Source: Arsenicitalea aurantiaca
GTDB taxonomy: Bacteria > Pseudomonadota > Alphaproteobacteria > Rhizobiales > Devosiaceae
Reading direction: 5' to 3'
DNA: 64,000 nt
Assembly: GCF_003994485.1 (NCBI RefSeq)
Contig: NZ_RZNJ01000003.1
Coordinates: 525 to 64,524, forward strand
Each line of letters opens with the position of its first letter. Position 1 is the first letter of the stretch. Position numbers and translations under genes: made by a program. The notes under the pieces were generated by a model that saw only the letters and a list, made by a program, of their open reading frames with translations, was not told where the DNA came from and made no database searches. Positions 29,029 through 37,472 of this stretch are shown piece after piece.

Positions 29029-30054
29029 TCAGCTCTCGCGATCGCTCACGGCAGCTTCTTCGAAGGTCGCCATGCGATTGTGCAGGTGGAGCGCGGTTTT
29101 TGCGAGCACCGCTGCAAGCGCTGCGCCGCTTCCCTCCCCCAGCCGCATGCCAAGATCGAGGAGGGGCCGAACCTCCATCGCGTCCAGCGCGCGGCGGTGG
29201 CCCGGCTCGCCGGAGACATGGGCGAAGATGCAATGGGCGATCGCATCGGGATTGACGGCATGGGCGAGGCTGGCCGCTGCCGTCGCCACATAACCATCGA
29301 CGATGACGGGGATGTTCTGGTGCCGGGCCGCGATCAGAGCGCCCAGCATGGCCGCAATCTCCCGACCCCCGAGCCGGGCGAGAATCGCCATCGGATCGAC
29401 GAGATGGTCGCGATGAAGGGCCAGGGCCCTGTCGACCATGGCGGCCTTGTGCGCGAGCCCCGCGTCATCGAGACCCGTGCCCGGCCCCACCCAGTCCGCG
29501 CCGCTGCCCCCGTAGAGGGCTGCGTTGATGGCAGCGGCAATCGTGGTGTTGCCGATGCCCATCTCCCCGATGCAAAGCAGGTCCGGCCGGCCGGCAATCG
29601 CCTCCATGCCATAGGCGATGGTGGCCGCGCACATGCGGTCATCGAGTGCCGGCTCCAGCGTGATGTCCCCGGTCGGAAGTTCGAGCGCGAGCTCGAAGAC
29701 GCGCAGGTTGAGCTCGTGGAGCGCGCAGATCTGGCTGATGGCGGCCCCGCCAACGGTGAAATTCTTGACCATCTGCGCCGTGACGTCCCGCGGATAGGCC
29801 GACACGCCCTGATCGGTCACCCCATGATTGCCGGCAAAGATCGCGACCATCGGATTGTCGAGCGTCGGCTCGCCATTGCCCTGCCAGCGGGCCAGGAATT
29901 CGACCAGACCCTCGAGCGCACCGAGCGAGCCTCTGGGCTTGGTGAGCCGGGCGTCACGCGCGCGCACGAACTCGACGGCGGCTTCGTCGCCGGCCGGCAG
30001 CACGCTCAGCAATTGCACGATCTCGCCGAATGGCGCGCGGGGAGCTTGGGGCAT
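29029..30054 (-). CDS. cobT: Nicotinate-nucleotide--dimethylbenzimidazole phosphoribosyltransferase
   Basis: Makes alpha-ribazole phosphate, the lower ligand of cobalamin. 341 residues from ATG 30054. Typical motifs are RLTKPRGSLGALEGL, FAGNHGVTDQGVSAYP, GEMGIGNTTIAAA and PGTGLDDAGLAHK, and the catalytic Glu is in LGEGSGAALA near the C-terminus. It is divergent from cobS over an 85-bp gap. The gap is too short for a cobalamin riboswitch and I see none. Confidence 0.95.
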   Translation of the reverse strand: MPQAPRAPFGEIVQLLSVLPAGDEAAVEFVRARDARLTKPRGSLGALEGLVEFLARWQGNGEPTLDNPMVAIFAGNHGVTDQGVSAYPRDVTAQMVKNFTVGGAAISQICALHELNLRVFELALELPTGDITLEPALDDRMCAATIAYGMEAIAGRPDLLCIGEMGIGNTTIAAAINAALYGGSGADWVGPGTGLDDAGLAHKAAMVDRALALHRDHLVDPMAILARLGGREIAAMLGALIAARHQNIPVIVDGYVATAAASLAHAVNPDAIAHCIFAHVSGEPGHRRALDAMEVRPLLDLGMRLGEGSGAALAAVLAKTALHLHNRMATFEEAAVSDRES

Positions 30055-30139
30055 GGCGCGGGGACTTCCTTGTGCTAGAGCTTGGCAGATACGGCGCACC
30101 TGCCCGAAAGGATCGATTTTGCGGCCTTCTGGACGAAGC

Positions 30140-30985
30140 GTGGATAAATTGCAATCGGACGCAGGCGGGGTGCCCCCCGAGCACAGGCCGGGCAATGACA
30201 ACGCCGAACCGGCGCCCGGCATCCGGCTCGGCGACGACGTCCTCATGGCGCTGCGATTCTTCTCACGGCTGCCGACCGGGAGCCGGGCCCATGAAAAGCC
30301 CGATCTCGGACGCATGGCCCGCGCGCTCGGCTTTGCGAGCCTTGTTATCGGCCTCGTTCCCGCGCTATCCGTTTTCGGGCTCGGCCTCCTGGGCCTGCCC
30401 CCCTTCTTTGCCGCCGCCTTTGCGGCCGGCATCGCCATCATCGTCACCGGCGCCATGGGCGAAGACGGGCTGGCTGACGCCGCGGACGGGCTGTTCGGTG
30501 GTATTACGCCCGCCCGTCGCCTCGAAATCATGAAGGACAGCCGGCATGGCAGCTATGGGGTCGCCGCCATGGTCATCCTGCTTCTGCTGCGCGTCAGCGC
30601 CCTTGCCGCCCTCCTTACCATCAGCCCGCTGGCTGCGGCGCTCGGCTGGCTGTCGGCCATGGTTCTCGCCCGATCGGGCGCACTCACCCTGCCACTGGTG
30701 CTCGCCCCTGCCCGCGCCGATGGCGCCGCGGCCACCGCCGGCCGGCTCCGGATCCGCGATTTCGCGATCGGTGCGGTCTTTTCGCTCATCATCGGGTTCA
30801 TCCTTGCCGCCCCGGTCGTGGGACTACTCGGGCTCGGGCTGGCGCTCGCGCTGATGGGGCTCGCCTGCTATGGCTGGATCGCACTCTGCCGTCGTCTCGT
30901 CGGCGGCCAGACGGGGGATCTGACCGGTGCGCTGCAGTCCATCCTTGAAATTGCCGCGCTCAGCGCCTTTATCTTGAGTGTCTGA
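30140..30985 (+). CDS. cobS: Adenosylcobinamide-GDP ribazoletransferase
   Basis: Inner-membrane enzyme that joins AdoCbi-GDP to alpha-ribazole, the last step of cobalamin assembly. About 281 residues with 6-7 membrane helices. Signature motifs are LRFFSRLPTG, AMGEDGLADAADGLFGG and RRLEIMKDSRHGSYGV (the Asp-rich metal and substrate sites). I use GTG 30140; GTG 30170 or ATG 30245 are possible. It is paired with divergent cobT, and the TIGR02281 protease gene follows 24 nt downstream. Confidence 0.93.
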   Translation: MDKLQSDAGGVPPEHRPGNDNAEPAPGIRLGDDVLMALRFFSRLPTGSRAHEKPDLGRMARALGFASLVIGLVPALSVFGLGLLGLPPFFAAAFAAGIAIIVTGAMGEDGLADAADGLFGGITPARRLEIMKDSRHGSYGVAAMVILLLLRVSALAALLTISPLAAALGWLSAMVLARSGALTLPLVLAPARADGAAATAGRLRIRDFAIGAVFSLIIGFILAAPVVGLLGLGLALALMGLACYGWIALCRRLVGGQTGDLTGALQSILEIAALSAFILSV

Positions 30986-31009
30986 ATCACCGACCGAAAG
31001 GGCCGCGCA

Positions 31010-31696
31010 GTGCTGTTTGTAGGGGTTGCACTGCTGGTGGCCACCGGGCTTGCGCTGCTGATCAGTGCGGATGCGGGGAGCCTCGTGGGCCTTTCGCAGG
31101 TGCAGACCGGCCAGCTTGTCCCGCTGCTCGTCCTGCTCATCGTCTTTGCCGGGGGGCTCTTCACCCGGCGCCAGCGCTTTTCGGAGATCCTCGGCAACCT
31201 CTTCCTTTGGCTCGGGATCTTCAGTGTCGCGCTTGTAAGCTATGCTTTCCGCGATGAATTGCAGATGGTCGCCGGCCGCGTCTTCAGCGAACTGGCCCCC
31301 ACCGCCGCAGTGATCGATGCCGAGCGCGGCACCGCCACCTTCCGCAGCGGACGGAACGGTCATTTCCAGCTCGAGACCAGCGTCAACGGCGCGCCGGTCA
31401 CCATGCTCTTCGACACCGGAGCGAGCGCCGTGGTGCTTTCGATCGAAGACGCGGAAGCCGCGGGGATCGATACCGGCGGGCTGCGCTTCGACATTCCGGT
31501 CCAGACTGCAAACGGCACCGGACGCGCTGCCAATGTGGTGCTCGAAACGCTGGAAGTCGGCGGCATCAGGCGCGACCGGGTCCGGGCGTTCGTCGCAGAA
31601 GCGAGCGCGCTCGATACCAGTCTTTTGGGCATGACCTTTCTGCGCACCCTCAGCCGCTACGCCGTGAGCCAGAACTCGCTCGAACTGGTGGACTGA
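31010..31696 (+). CDS. TIGR02281 retropepsin-like aspartic protease
   Basis: 228 residues. There are three N-terminal membrane helices (about 1-80), then a periplasmic clan AA aspartic-protease domain with MLFDTGASAVVLS (active Asp-Thr-Gly) and the hydrophobic flap and second half (VETLEVGGI-like LETLEVGGI, LLGMTFLRTL). It would work as a homodimer. Substrates are unknown in this family, which is widespread in alphaproteobacteria. The start is GTG 31010 with AAAGGG eight bases upstream. It follows cobS closely and is probably co-transcribed. It converges on dusA. Confidence 0.87.
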   Translation: MLFVGVALLVATGLALLISADAGSLVGLSQVQTGQLVPLLVLLIVFAGGLFTRRQRFSEILGNLFLWLGIFSVALVSYAFRDELQMVAGRVFSELAPTAAVIDAERGTATFRSGRNGHFQLETSVNGAPVTMLFDTGASAVVLSIEDAEAAGIDTGGLRFDIPVQTANGTGRAANVVLETLEVGGIRRDRVRAFVAEASALDTSLLGMTFLRTLSRYAVSQNSLELVD

Positions 31697-31702
31697 GGCG
31701 CC

Positions 31703-32692
31703 TCACCCCGCCATCGCGGCCGCAGGCTCGACCACGGAAAGCGCCTTATGGAGCACGTCGGGGCCTGCACCGGGCCGGCAGGCCTCAACGCTGAGGATCT
31801 GTCGGAACTGCCGTGCGCCGCGCATTCCGTTGGCAAGACCCAGCATGTGCCGGGTGATCTGGTTGAGCCGCCCGCCTTGGGCGATGACGCTTTCCGCATA
31901 GGCCGCCATGGCCTCGATTACCTCGGCGAGCGCCGGCGACGGGCGGCTGGCCCCGAACACCTCGGTGTCCACGGATGCGAGGAGCCATGGATCATGGTAG
32001 GCCGCCCGCCCGAGCATCACACCGGAAGTCACCTCGAGATGAGGCCGGGCCGCCTCCAGCGTCTCGATCCCGCCATTGATCATCACCGGAAGCGGGCGCA
32101 GGCGGGCCGCGAGGCGATGGACGCGCGGATAGTCGAGCGGCGGGATCGTACGGTTTTCCTTCGGGCTCAGCCCCTGCAGCCAGGCCTTGCGCGCATGGAC
32201 GTAGAGTGCGTCGACGCCGGCATCGACGAGGCGATCGACGAACCGATCGAGGCTCTCTTCGGTGTCCTGATCATCGATGCCGATGCGGCACTTCACACTG
32301 ACCGGGCGGTCGGTTACCCCTTTCATCGCGGCGACGCAGCGCGCGACGAGCTCGGGCTCGGCCATCAGGCAGGCGCCGAAACGGCCCGACTGCACGCGAT
32401 CGGAGGGACAGCCGACATTGAGGTTGATCTCGTCATAGCCCCAGTCCGCCCCGATCCGCGTCGCCTCGGCAAGCTCCTCGGGATCCGATCCGCCAAGCTG
32501 CAGCGCAATCGGATGCTCCTCAGGCGAGAACCCCAGCAGGCGCTCGCGCGGACCGTGAAGCACGGCCGGGCTCGTCACCATCTCGGTGAACAGCAACGCC
32601 TCGCGCGTCAGCAGCCGGTGAAAATGCCGGCAATGGCGATCCGTCCAGTCCATCATCGGGGCGACGGAAAATCTGCGGGCTTGTGGGTTCAT
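31703..32692 (-). CDS. dusA: tRNA dihydrouridine(20/20a) synthase DusA
   Basis: FMN enzyme that reduces uridines 20/20a in the D-loop of tRNA. 329 residues from ATG 32692 (MNPQARRFSVAPMMDWTD). Motifs are VAPMMDWTDRHCR, INLNVGCPSDRVQSGRFGACLM (catalytic Cys within FGACLM), VSVKCRIGID and VMLGRAAYHDPWLL. The flavin-binding residues are intact. The preceding GTG codon of the longer frame is not needed. It converges with the protease gene, with six bases between the stops. Confidence 0.95.
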   Translation of the reverse strand: MNPQARRFSVAPMMDWTDRHCRHFHRLLTREALLFTEMVTSPAVLHGPRERLLGFSPEEHPIALQLGGSDPEELAEATRIGADWGYDEINLNVGCPSDRVQSGRFGACLMAEPELVARCVAAMKGVTDRPVSVKCRIGIDDQDTEESLDRFVDRLVDAGVDALYVHARKAWLQGLSPKENRTIPPLDYPRVHRLAARLRPLPVMINGGIETLEAARPHLEVTSGVMLGRAAYHDPWLLASVDTEVFGASRPSPALAEVIEAMAAYAESVIAQGGRLNQITRHMLGLANGMRGARQFRQILSVEACRPGAGPDVLHKALSVVEPAAAMAG

Positions 32693-32778
32693 CACTCATC
32701 AATCGCTGGGCAGGCGGTCCTATACACGCTTGGCCGGCGAAGGTCCAAGGCTGGATGCCGCACCTCTGTGTGACCGTT

Positions 32779-33558
32779 TCAGCTTTTGCCGCGCTCCCCT
32801 GCCCGCAGGCGCTCTGCCAGGTCCATGGTCGCAATCCAGGATGCGTATTTGAAGGCGTCCGACGCCCGCAGCAGGTCGCCGAGCGCCTCGAACGCGATTA
32901 GCTCGAAGGCCTCGATTTCGCCGTCCACGCAGCGCGGATGAAAGTCCTGCGGGAGAGCGAGGTCGTAGGTCAGGATGCGCTCCTGGTGGAAGCCCTGGTC
33001 CGAGGCGTAGTGAAGTTCGATCTCGGTCCGCCGAACGAGGCGCGCCAGACGGCCCTCGTTAAGTCCCGCCTCCTCCCAGGCTTCCTTGACGACCGTCTCC
33101 TGTTCGGTCTCGGATGCCGCCTGGCCGCCGGCAACCAGCGTATCAAGACATCCCGGGGCGTGGCTTGCCGCGGCAGAACGCCGGGATAGCCAGAGCCCTG
33201 CGAGACGACCCTTTTCATCCTCCACCAGCCCGTGCACATGCACCTTGGTCGCCCAAAGACCCAGATGGCGCATCGCACTGCGGTCGATCCTGCAAAGCAC
33301 GGGTCCGCGGCTCGTGGCCCGCACGGGCATCAGCTCGCCCCTCAGGGGCTGTATCAGACCTTCCGAAACGAGGAGGGCGCTCGCGTCCGCCAGTTGCGCG
33401 TCAAGGTTCGTTCCGGAGACGACCAATCGGCCACCCTCGACGTCGAGAACGCCAGCCTCAACGAGGAGGGACGCCGATCCGACCGGCAGATAACCGAAAG
33501 GCGCATCGAAGGACGGGAGATGAAGCGGCCGGAAGCCGCCGGATCGCTGGTCGGTCAT
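32779..33558 (-). CDS. Nudix hydrolase with DUF4743 domain (thiamin-damage type)
   Basis: 259 residues. The N-terminal DUF4743 region (about 1-115) is followed by a Nudix domain; the Nudix box is in parts GGQAASETEQETVVKEAWEEAG, that is G-x5-E-x7-REUXEE-like with KEAWEEAG. This is the architecture of plant AtNUDT20/24, yeast YJR142W and the Nudix part of fission-yeast Tnr3, shown to hydrolyse toxic oxo- and oxy-forms of thiamin diphosphate. Its ATG overlaps the stop of the ABC ATPase (ATGA), so it is co-translated with an import system. That context makes a thiamin or thiamin-like substrate plausible for the transporter (inference). Confidence 0.88.
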   Translation of the reverse strand: MTDQRSGGFRPLHLPSFDAPFGYLPVGSASLLVEAGVLDVEGGRLVVSGTNLDAQLADASALLVSEGLIQPLRGELMPVRATSRGPVLCRIDRSAMRHLGLWATKVHVHGLVEDEKGRLAGLWLSRRSAAASHAPGCLDTLVAGGQAASETEQETVVKEAWEEAGLNEGRLARLVRRTEIELHYASDQGFHQERILTYDLALPQDFHPRCVDGEIEAFELIAFEALGDLLRASDAFKYASWIATMDLAERLRAGERGKS

Positions 33559-34622
33559 ACCCGGGCATCTGCCTCGAATGCGATGACGCTGCTTTCGGAG
33601 ACGAGCACGCGCGCCCTCTGACCGAGGCCAATCCGTGAGGGATGCATGACCGAGAGGTGCTGCCCGCCGAGGTCGATCGCAACGCGCCAGCCATTGCCCT
33701 CGAACAGCTCCTGCATCACCGTGCCGCAAAGCGCGTTATCCTGGTGTCCATCAGCGTCGACCAGCCGAAGCCGGCCTGGGTTAACCATCAGCCGGATCGA
33801 ATCACCCTCGGACACCGGCGCGGTGGGCGGTCGCACGGATAGCGCCTGATCGCCCAGCCTGACGCGGATCTCATGCTCGGCACGCGAAACCACAGTTCCA
33901 TCGAGCCGCGTGTCATACCCGGCAAGGGTCGCGATCCATGCAGACCTCGGCGCGGCAAAGAGGGCCTCGGGCCTCCCCATCTGCTCTATCCGACCTGCGC
34001 TCATGACGACCAGCGTGTCCGCAAAGGCGCAGGCCTCGAGCGGGTCATGGGTCACGTAAAGCACGGTCTTGCCGAGCGCCTTGAACAGCGACCCGAATTC
34101 GCGCCGCATCTCGAGCCGCAACTGTACGTCGAGACTAGAAAGCGGCTCGTCAAAGAGAAGCACGTCCGGATCGGTCGCGAGGGCGCGCGCAATCGCGACG
34201 CGCTGCTGCTGGCCTCCCGAAATCTGCGATGGCAGGCGATCGGCCAGATCGGCGATCTGCATGAGTTCGAGGAGGCGGTCGACCTTCTCCATCCGCTCTG
34301 GCGCGGGCAGGCGATTGAGGCCATAGCCGATGATGTTCCGGACCCTCATATGCGGCCAGAGGGCGTAGTCCTGAAACACCATGTTAAGCCGCCGCTTGTG
34401 CGGCTCCAAGGCCCAGCCCGGCTCGGAAATCGTTTCGCCGCCGATCGCGATCGAACCCGCATCGGGCCGGTCGAGCCCTGCAACCAGCCGAAGGAGCGTG
34501 GATTTTCCGCAACCCGAAGGCCCTACGAGGCAGGCAACCTCGCCTTCGGGAACCGAAAGACTGAAGACATCGAGCGCGGCAGCAGCGCCGAAGCGGCGGG
34601 AAAGGTCTTTGATGGTCAGCAT
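33555..34622 (-). CDS. ABC transporter ATP-binding protein (Fe3+/thiamin/phosphonate-type)
   Basis: 355 residues. Walker A is GPSGCGKSTLL near 34-42, the signature ISGGQQQRVAIARAL and Walker B DVLLFDEPLSSLD. The last 110 residues form a TOBE-like regulatory domain, as in FbpC, PotA and related proteins. It energises the adjacent permease. The start ATG 34622 lies 11 nt after the permease, and its stop overlaps the Nudix start. Specificity cannot be read from the ATPase itself. Confidence 0.92.
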   Translation of the reverse strand: MLTIKDLSRRFGAAAALDVFSLSVPEGEVACLVGPSGCGKSTLLRLVAGLDRPDAGSIAIGGETISEPGWALEPHKRRLNMVFQDYALWPHMRVRNIIGYGLNRLPAPERMEKVDRLLELMQIADLADRLPSQISGGQQQRVAIARALATDPDVLLFDEPLSSLDVQLRLEMRREFGSLFKALGKTVLYVTHDPLEACAFADTLVVMSAGRIEQMGRPEALFAAPRSAWIATLAGYDTRLDGTVVSRAEHEIRVRLGDQALSVRPPTAPVSEGDSIRLMVNPGRLRLVDADGHQDNALCGTVMQELFEGNGWRVAIDLGGQHLSVMHPSRIGLGQRARVLVSESSVIAFEADARV

Positions 34623-34633
34623 CTTTGCCGTCC

Positions 34634-36406
34634 TCAGGATTTGGTGGTCGCGCCGAAGAGGCGCCGGATCAGCATGCCCGAAAGAGCCCGGACGCCGACG
34701 ATGACGAGGATGGTTGTTCCGCCCGCAACCAGCGTCGCCGCCGTCGCGGCCCCGAACATGCCCTGTTCGAAGGCGCGGTTGACATAGACCGGCAGCACGT
34801 CGAGGCGCGGCGGGCGAAGGATGGAATTGATCGCGAGGTCGAATACGGCCGAGCCGAAGGCGGTGAGCGTAGCCGAGACCAAGGCGGCCGCGATGATCGG
34901 CACGACGATGGTGGCGAGACGGCGGGCGAGGCCGGCGCCCTGCATGGCCGCTGCCGACAACATGGAGGCGGGCACCTGCGCCATCGCCCCGAGCAGGACG
35001 CGAACTGCGATCGGCACCGCCCCTGCAGTGCCGGCAAGCACGAGGATGACGGGCTTGCCGTAAAGGGCGAGGCCCAAATCATCGAGAGCAGGGGAATTCC
35101 AAACGAAGATGTACCCGATGCCCAGCACGACGCCCGGAACCGCGAGGCTGAGCGTGCAGGTCAGATCGATCAGGCGGTTGAGCCGAAAGTCGGAAAAGGT
35201 GACGACATAGGCGGCCATCGCCGCGAGCACGCCGCTCGCGAGAGCGGCCGCAACGGCAATGCCCATTGAATTGCCCAGCGCCGACAGGAACGCACCGCCC
35301 GTCTGGAGGACATAGCCATAGTGCTCCAGGGTGAGGTTGGCCGGGGCCAGCCCCTGTGAGAGCGAGCGGGTGAAGGAGACGAGAACGCTCGACCCCAGGG
35401 GAACGACGATCGCCAGGCCGAGAGCGACGAGCGCGATCGCATCGGACCATTTGGAGCGCGGACCGCCCGGTGCGCCCCGCAATTGTGCCTTGCCACCGAG
35501 GAAGTCATAGCGGCGGTTTCTGAGGATCCAGAAATAGGCCATCACCGCAAGAAGCATGATGCCGGTGACGTAAAAGGCCAGCACGCCGGCAAGATCGAAC
35601 CGGATCGGCGACTGGTTGATCGCCACGTAGATTGCATAAGTCAGGGTCGGAAACCGATAGGTGGTCGCGAGGGCTGCGGGCAGGCCGAAGTCGCCGAGCA
35701 CGTCGATGAAAATCAGGATGGCGCCTGAAAGCACCGCCGGCACGAGCATCGGGATCTGGATCGTGGCGAGCACGCGCAGGGGTGATGCCCCGCAGAGCTT
35801 GGCGGCATGCGAGAAATCATCCATCCGCCACTGCATGGCGGCAGACACCGTGAGATAGGCGAAAGGAAAGGCCTTGAGGCTCATCACCGCGGCAAGGCCC
35901 CAGGGGTTGAACACCATGTCCGGCACGATGCTCCAGCCCAGCCACTGATTTGCGATGCCGCCACGGCTCGCAAACAGGATCCAGCCCTGCGCCAGGATGA
36001 AAGAGGGGAGGACGATGATGGCCCAGGAGGCGATGTCGAGCGCCGGCCCGAGCGCCATGCGCGTCGAATGCCGCAGCACGGCCAGCACTGTCCCGAGCAG
36101 GCCGCCAGCGACAGCAGAGACGGCGGCAAGAAACAGCGAATTGGTGAGCGAGCGTTGCCAGAGCGGACGGGAAAAGACCTCGAGCAGGCCCGAGAAGCCC
36201 GGTTCGGCCATCTGCCGGGTGAACATGCCCGGCCAGAAGGCCTGCACCAGAACCGTCGCCATCGGGCCAAGAACGAGGACGATCAGGGCGAGGACAACGA
36301 GCATACCCAGCCCATCCTCGGCCTTGAGGCGCAGGCGGCGACCAAATCCGATGCGTGCGGGCGATGCGGCGAGGCCCGCAGGGCCGCCGCGCGTGAGATC
36401 CGTCAT
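34634..36406 (-). CDS. ABC permease with two fused membrane domains (FbpB/ThiP-like)
   Basis: 590 residues with about 12 membrane helices. Two binding-protein-dependent transport domains lie in tandem, each with its coupling-loop motif (AKLCGASPLRVLATIQIP in the first half; AAMQGAGLARRLATIVVP in the second). Fusion of the two halves is usual in ferric-iron (FbpB/SfuB) and thiamin (ThiP) importers. The start ATG 36406 has GAGG five bases upstream; the longer frame is rejected. It lies 55 nt after the binding protein, with a strong hairpin in the gap. Confidence 0.92.
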   Translation of the reverse strand: MTDLTRGGPAGLAASPARIGFGRRLRLKAEDGLGMLVVLALIVLVLGPMATVLVQAFWPGMFTRQMAEPGFSGLLEVFSRPLWQRSLTNSLFLAAVSAVAGGLLGTVLAVLRHSTRMALGPALDIASWAIIVLPSFILAQGWILFASRGGIANQWLGWSIVPDMVFNPWGLAAVMSLKAFPFAYLTVSAAMQWRMDDFSHAAKLCGASPLRVLATIQIPMLVPAVLSGAILIFIDVLGDFGLPAALATTYRFPTLTYAIYVAINQSPIRFDLAGVLAFYVTGIMLLAVMAYFWILRNRRYDFLGGKAQLRGAPGGPRSKWSDAIALVALGLAIVVPLGSSVLVSFTRSLSQGLAPANLTLEHYGYVLQTGGAFLSALGNSMGIAVAAALASGVLAAMAAYVVTFSDFRLNRLIDLTCTLSLAVPGVVLGIGYIFVWNSPALDDLGLALYGKPVILVLAGTAGAVPIAVRVLLGAMAQVPASMLSAAAMQGAGLARRLATIVVPIIAAALVSATLTAFGSAVFDLAINSILRPPRLDVLPVYVNRAFEQGMFGAATAATLVAGGTTILVIVGVRALSGMLIRRLFGATTKS

Positions 36407-36425
36407 GGCGTCCTCGCAAGTGAGA

Positions 36426-36452
36426 GCCCCGAAGCGCAAGGCGCTCCGGGGC
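36426..36452 (-). promoter_or_regulatory. Hairpin between binding protein and permease genes
   Basis: Arms GCCCCGAAGCGC and GCGCTCCGGGGC pair over 12 positions with a single mismatch and a 3-base loop. No T-run follows, so it is not a terminator. In importer operons such structures often protect the 3' end of the binding-protein message and lower expression of the permease. Confidence 0.65.
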
Positions 36453-36461
36453 CATGATGCT

Positions 36462-37472
36462 CTAGTCGAGCGCGCGGTCGGCGAACCAGGTCTTGATCGC
36501 CGCTTCGTTGGCGACGGCGAAATCGTCAGGGGCAACGCGATAGACCGAACCCTCAGCCGGACCATCGGCGCGACGCACCGCGCCGGTCACCGTCGGCTCG
36601 AACAGGCCATCGGCGGGAGCCGCCTCGCCGAGATAGGTCTGCGTCGCGGGCTCGAGCAGCCATTCAACGAAGGCCTTTGCCGCTTCCGGGCGCGCCGTCT
36701 GCGCCTGGATGCCGACGCCACGGACCACGCCGGGCGCACCGTCTTCGGGCCAGACCACTTCCACCGGCACCTCACCTGCGGCCTTGAGCGAGAACGCGAC
36801 CTGCGAGGTGATCAGCGCCAGCGCGATGTCGCCTGAGCTCAGCGCCTGGCCGACCGGCCCGTTGGTGCGGAAGACGCGGAGGCCGTTATCGAAGAGGCTG
36901 GTGAAATAGGCTTCCGCTTCCTCTTGGCCAAGGCTGTTGAAGAACTCTGCGACGCAGGGATAGGCCGGCGCAGCCACGGCGGGATCGGCCATGCCGAACA
37001 TGCCGTTGAAGGCGGGATCGGCAAGGTCCGCGAAGCTCTGCGGGGGCGTTTCGATCAGGTCGGTGCGATAGAGCATGACGCAGGATGCGGCCAGCCCGAT
37101 GGGGAACCAGGAGCGGCTCTCGGCAAGATATGTCCGTCCGAGTTCGTTGAGATTGTCGAGATTGGCCGGCTCCACGCCCTGCAGAAGCTGGCCCTGCTGG
37201 TCGAGCCCGTGGAAGCTGTAGGAACCGTTGAAGATGAGCACATCCCATTGCGGGTTGGAGGCTTCTGCCGCGATGCGGGCGAGGATTTCCCCGCCACTCA
37301 TCTGGACCACGTCGATCTCGCGCCCGGTATCGGCTTCAAACCGGTCGGTGATCACGCCTTCGAAGTCATTGGTGTAAAGAACCAGCGGCCCGGAGGCATC
37401 CTGGGCGGCTGCCGGGGCGGCGATGGCGGCGGTCAGGGCCGCGGCGCCGATGGCTTTGGTAAAGGTGTTCAT
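36462..37472 (-). CDS. ABC periplasmic substrate-binding protein (family 1, in frame with LysR)
   Basis: 336 residues from ATG 37472: MNTFTKAIGAAALTAAIAAP with a typical signal peptide ending AAAQ. It then has the two-lobed binding-protein sequence: LVLYTNDFEGVITDRFEADTG at the N-lobe (given here as LVLYTNDF and TDRFEADTG), WDVLIFNGSYSFHGLD, FPIGLAASCVMLYRTDL and APGVVRGVGIQAQTARPEAAKAF. It resembles AfuA/FbpA and ThiB-like proteins. It is the first structural gene of the importer. Remarkably, no stop codon lies between the upstream LysR gene and this start: both are in one open frame of 688 codons. Independent translation from the internal ATG (GAGACCGAG just upstream) is the conservative reading. 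Confidence 0.88.
   Translation of the reverse strand: MNTFTKAIGAAALTAAIAAPAAAQDASGPLVLYTNDFEGVITDRFEADTGREIDVVQMSGGEILARIAAEASNPQWDVLIFNGSYSFHGLDQQGQLLQGVEPANLDNLNELGRTYLAESRSWFPIGLAASCVMLYRTDLIETPPQSFADLADPAFNGMFGMADPAVAAPAYPCVAEFFNSLGQEEAEAYFTSLFDNGLRVFRTNGPVGQALSSGDIALALITSQVAFSLKAAGEVPVEVVWPEDGAPGVVRGVGIQAQTARPEAAKAFVEWLLEPATQTYLGEAAPADGLFEPTVTGAVRRADGPAEGSVYRVAPDDFAVANEAAIKTWFADRALD

Noticed and set aside
30055-30139. Cobalamin riboswitch between cobT and cobS
   Set aside because: The gap is only 85 bp and lacks the B12-box consensus.
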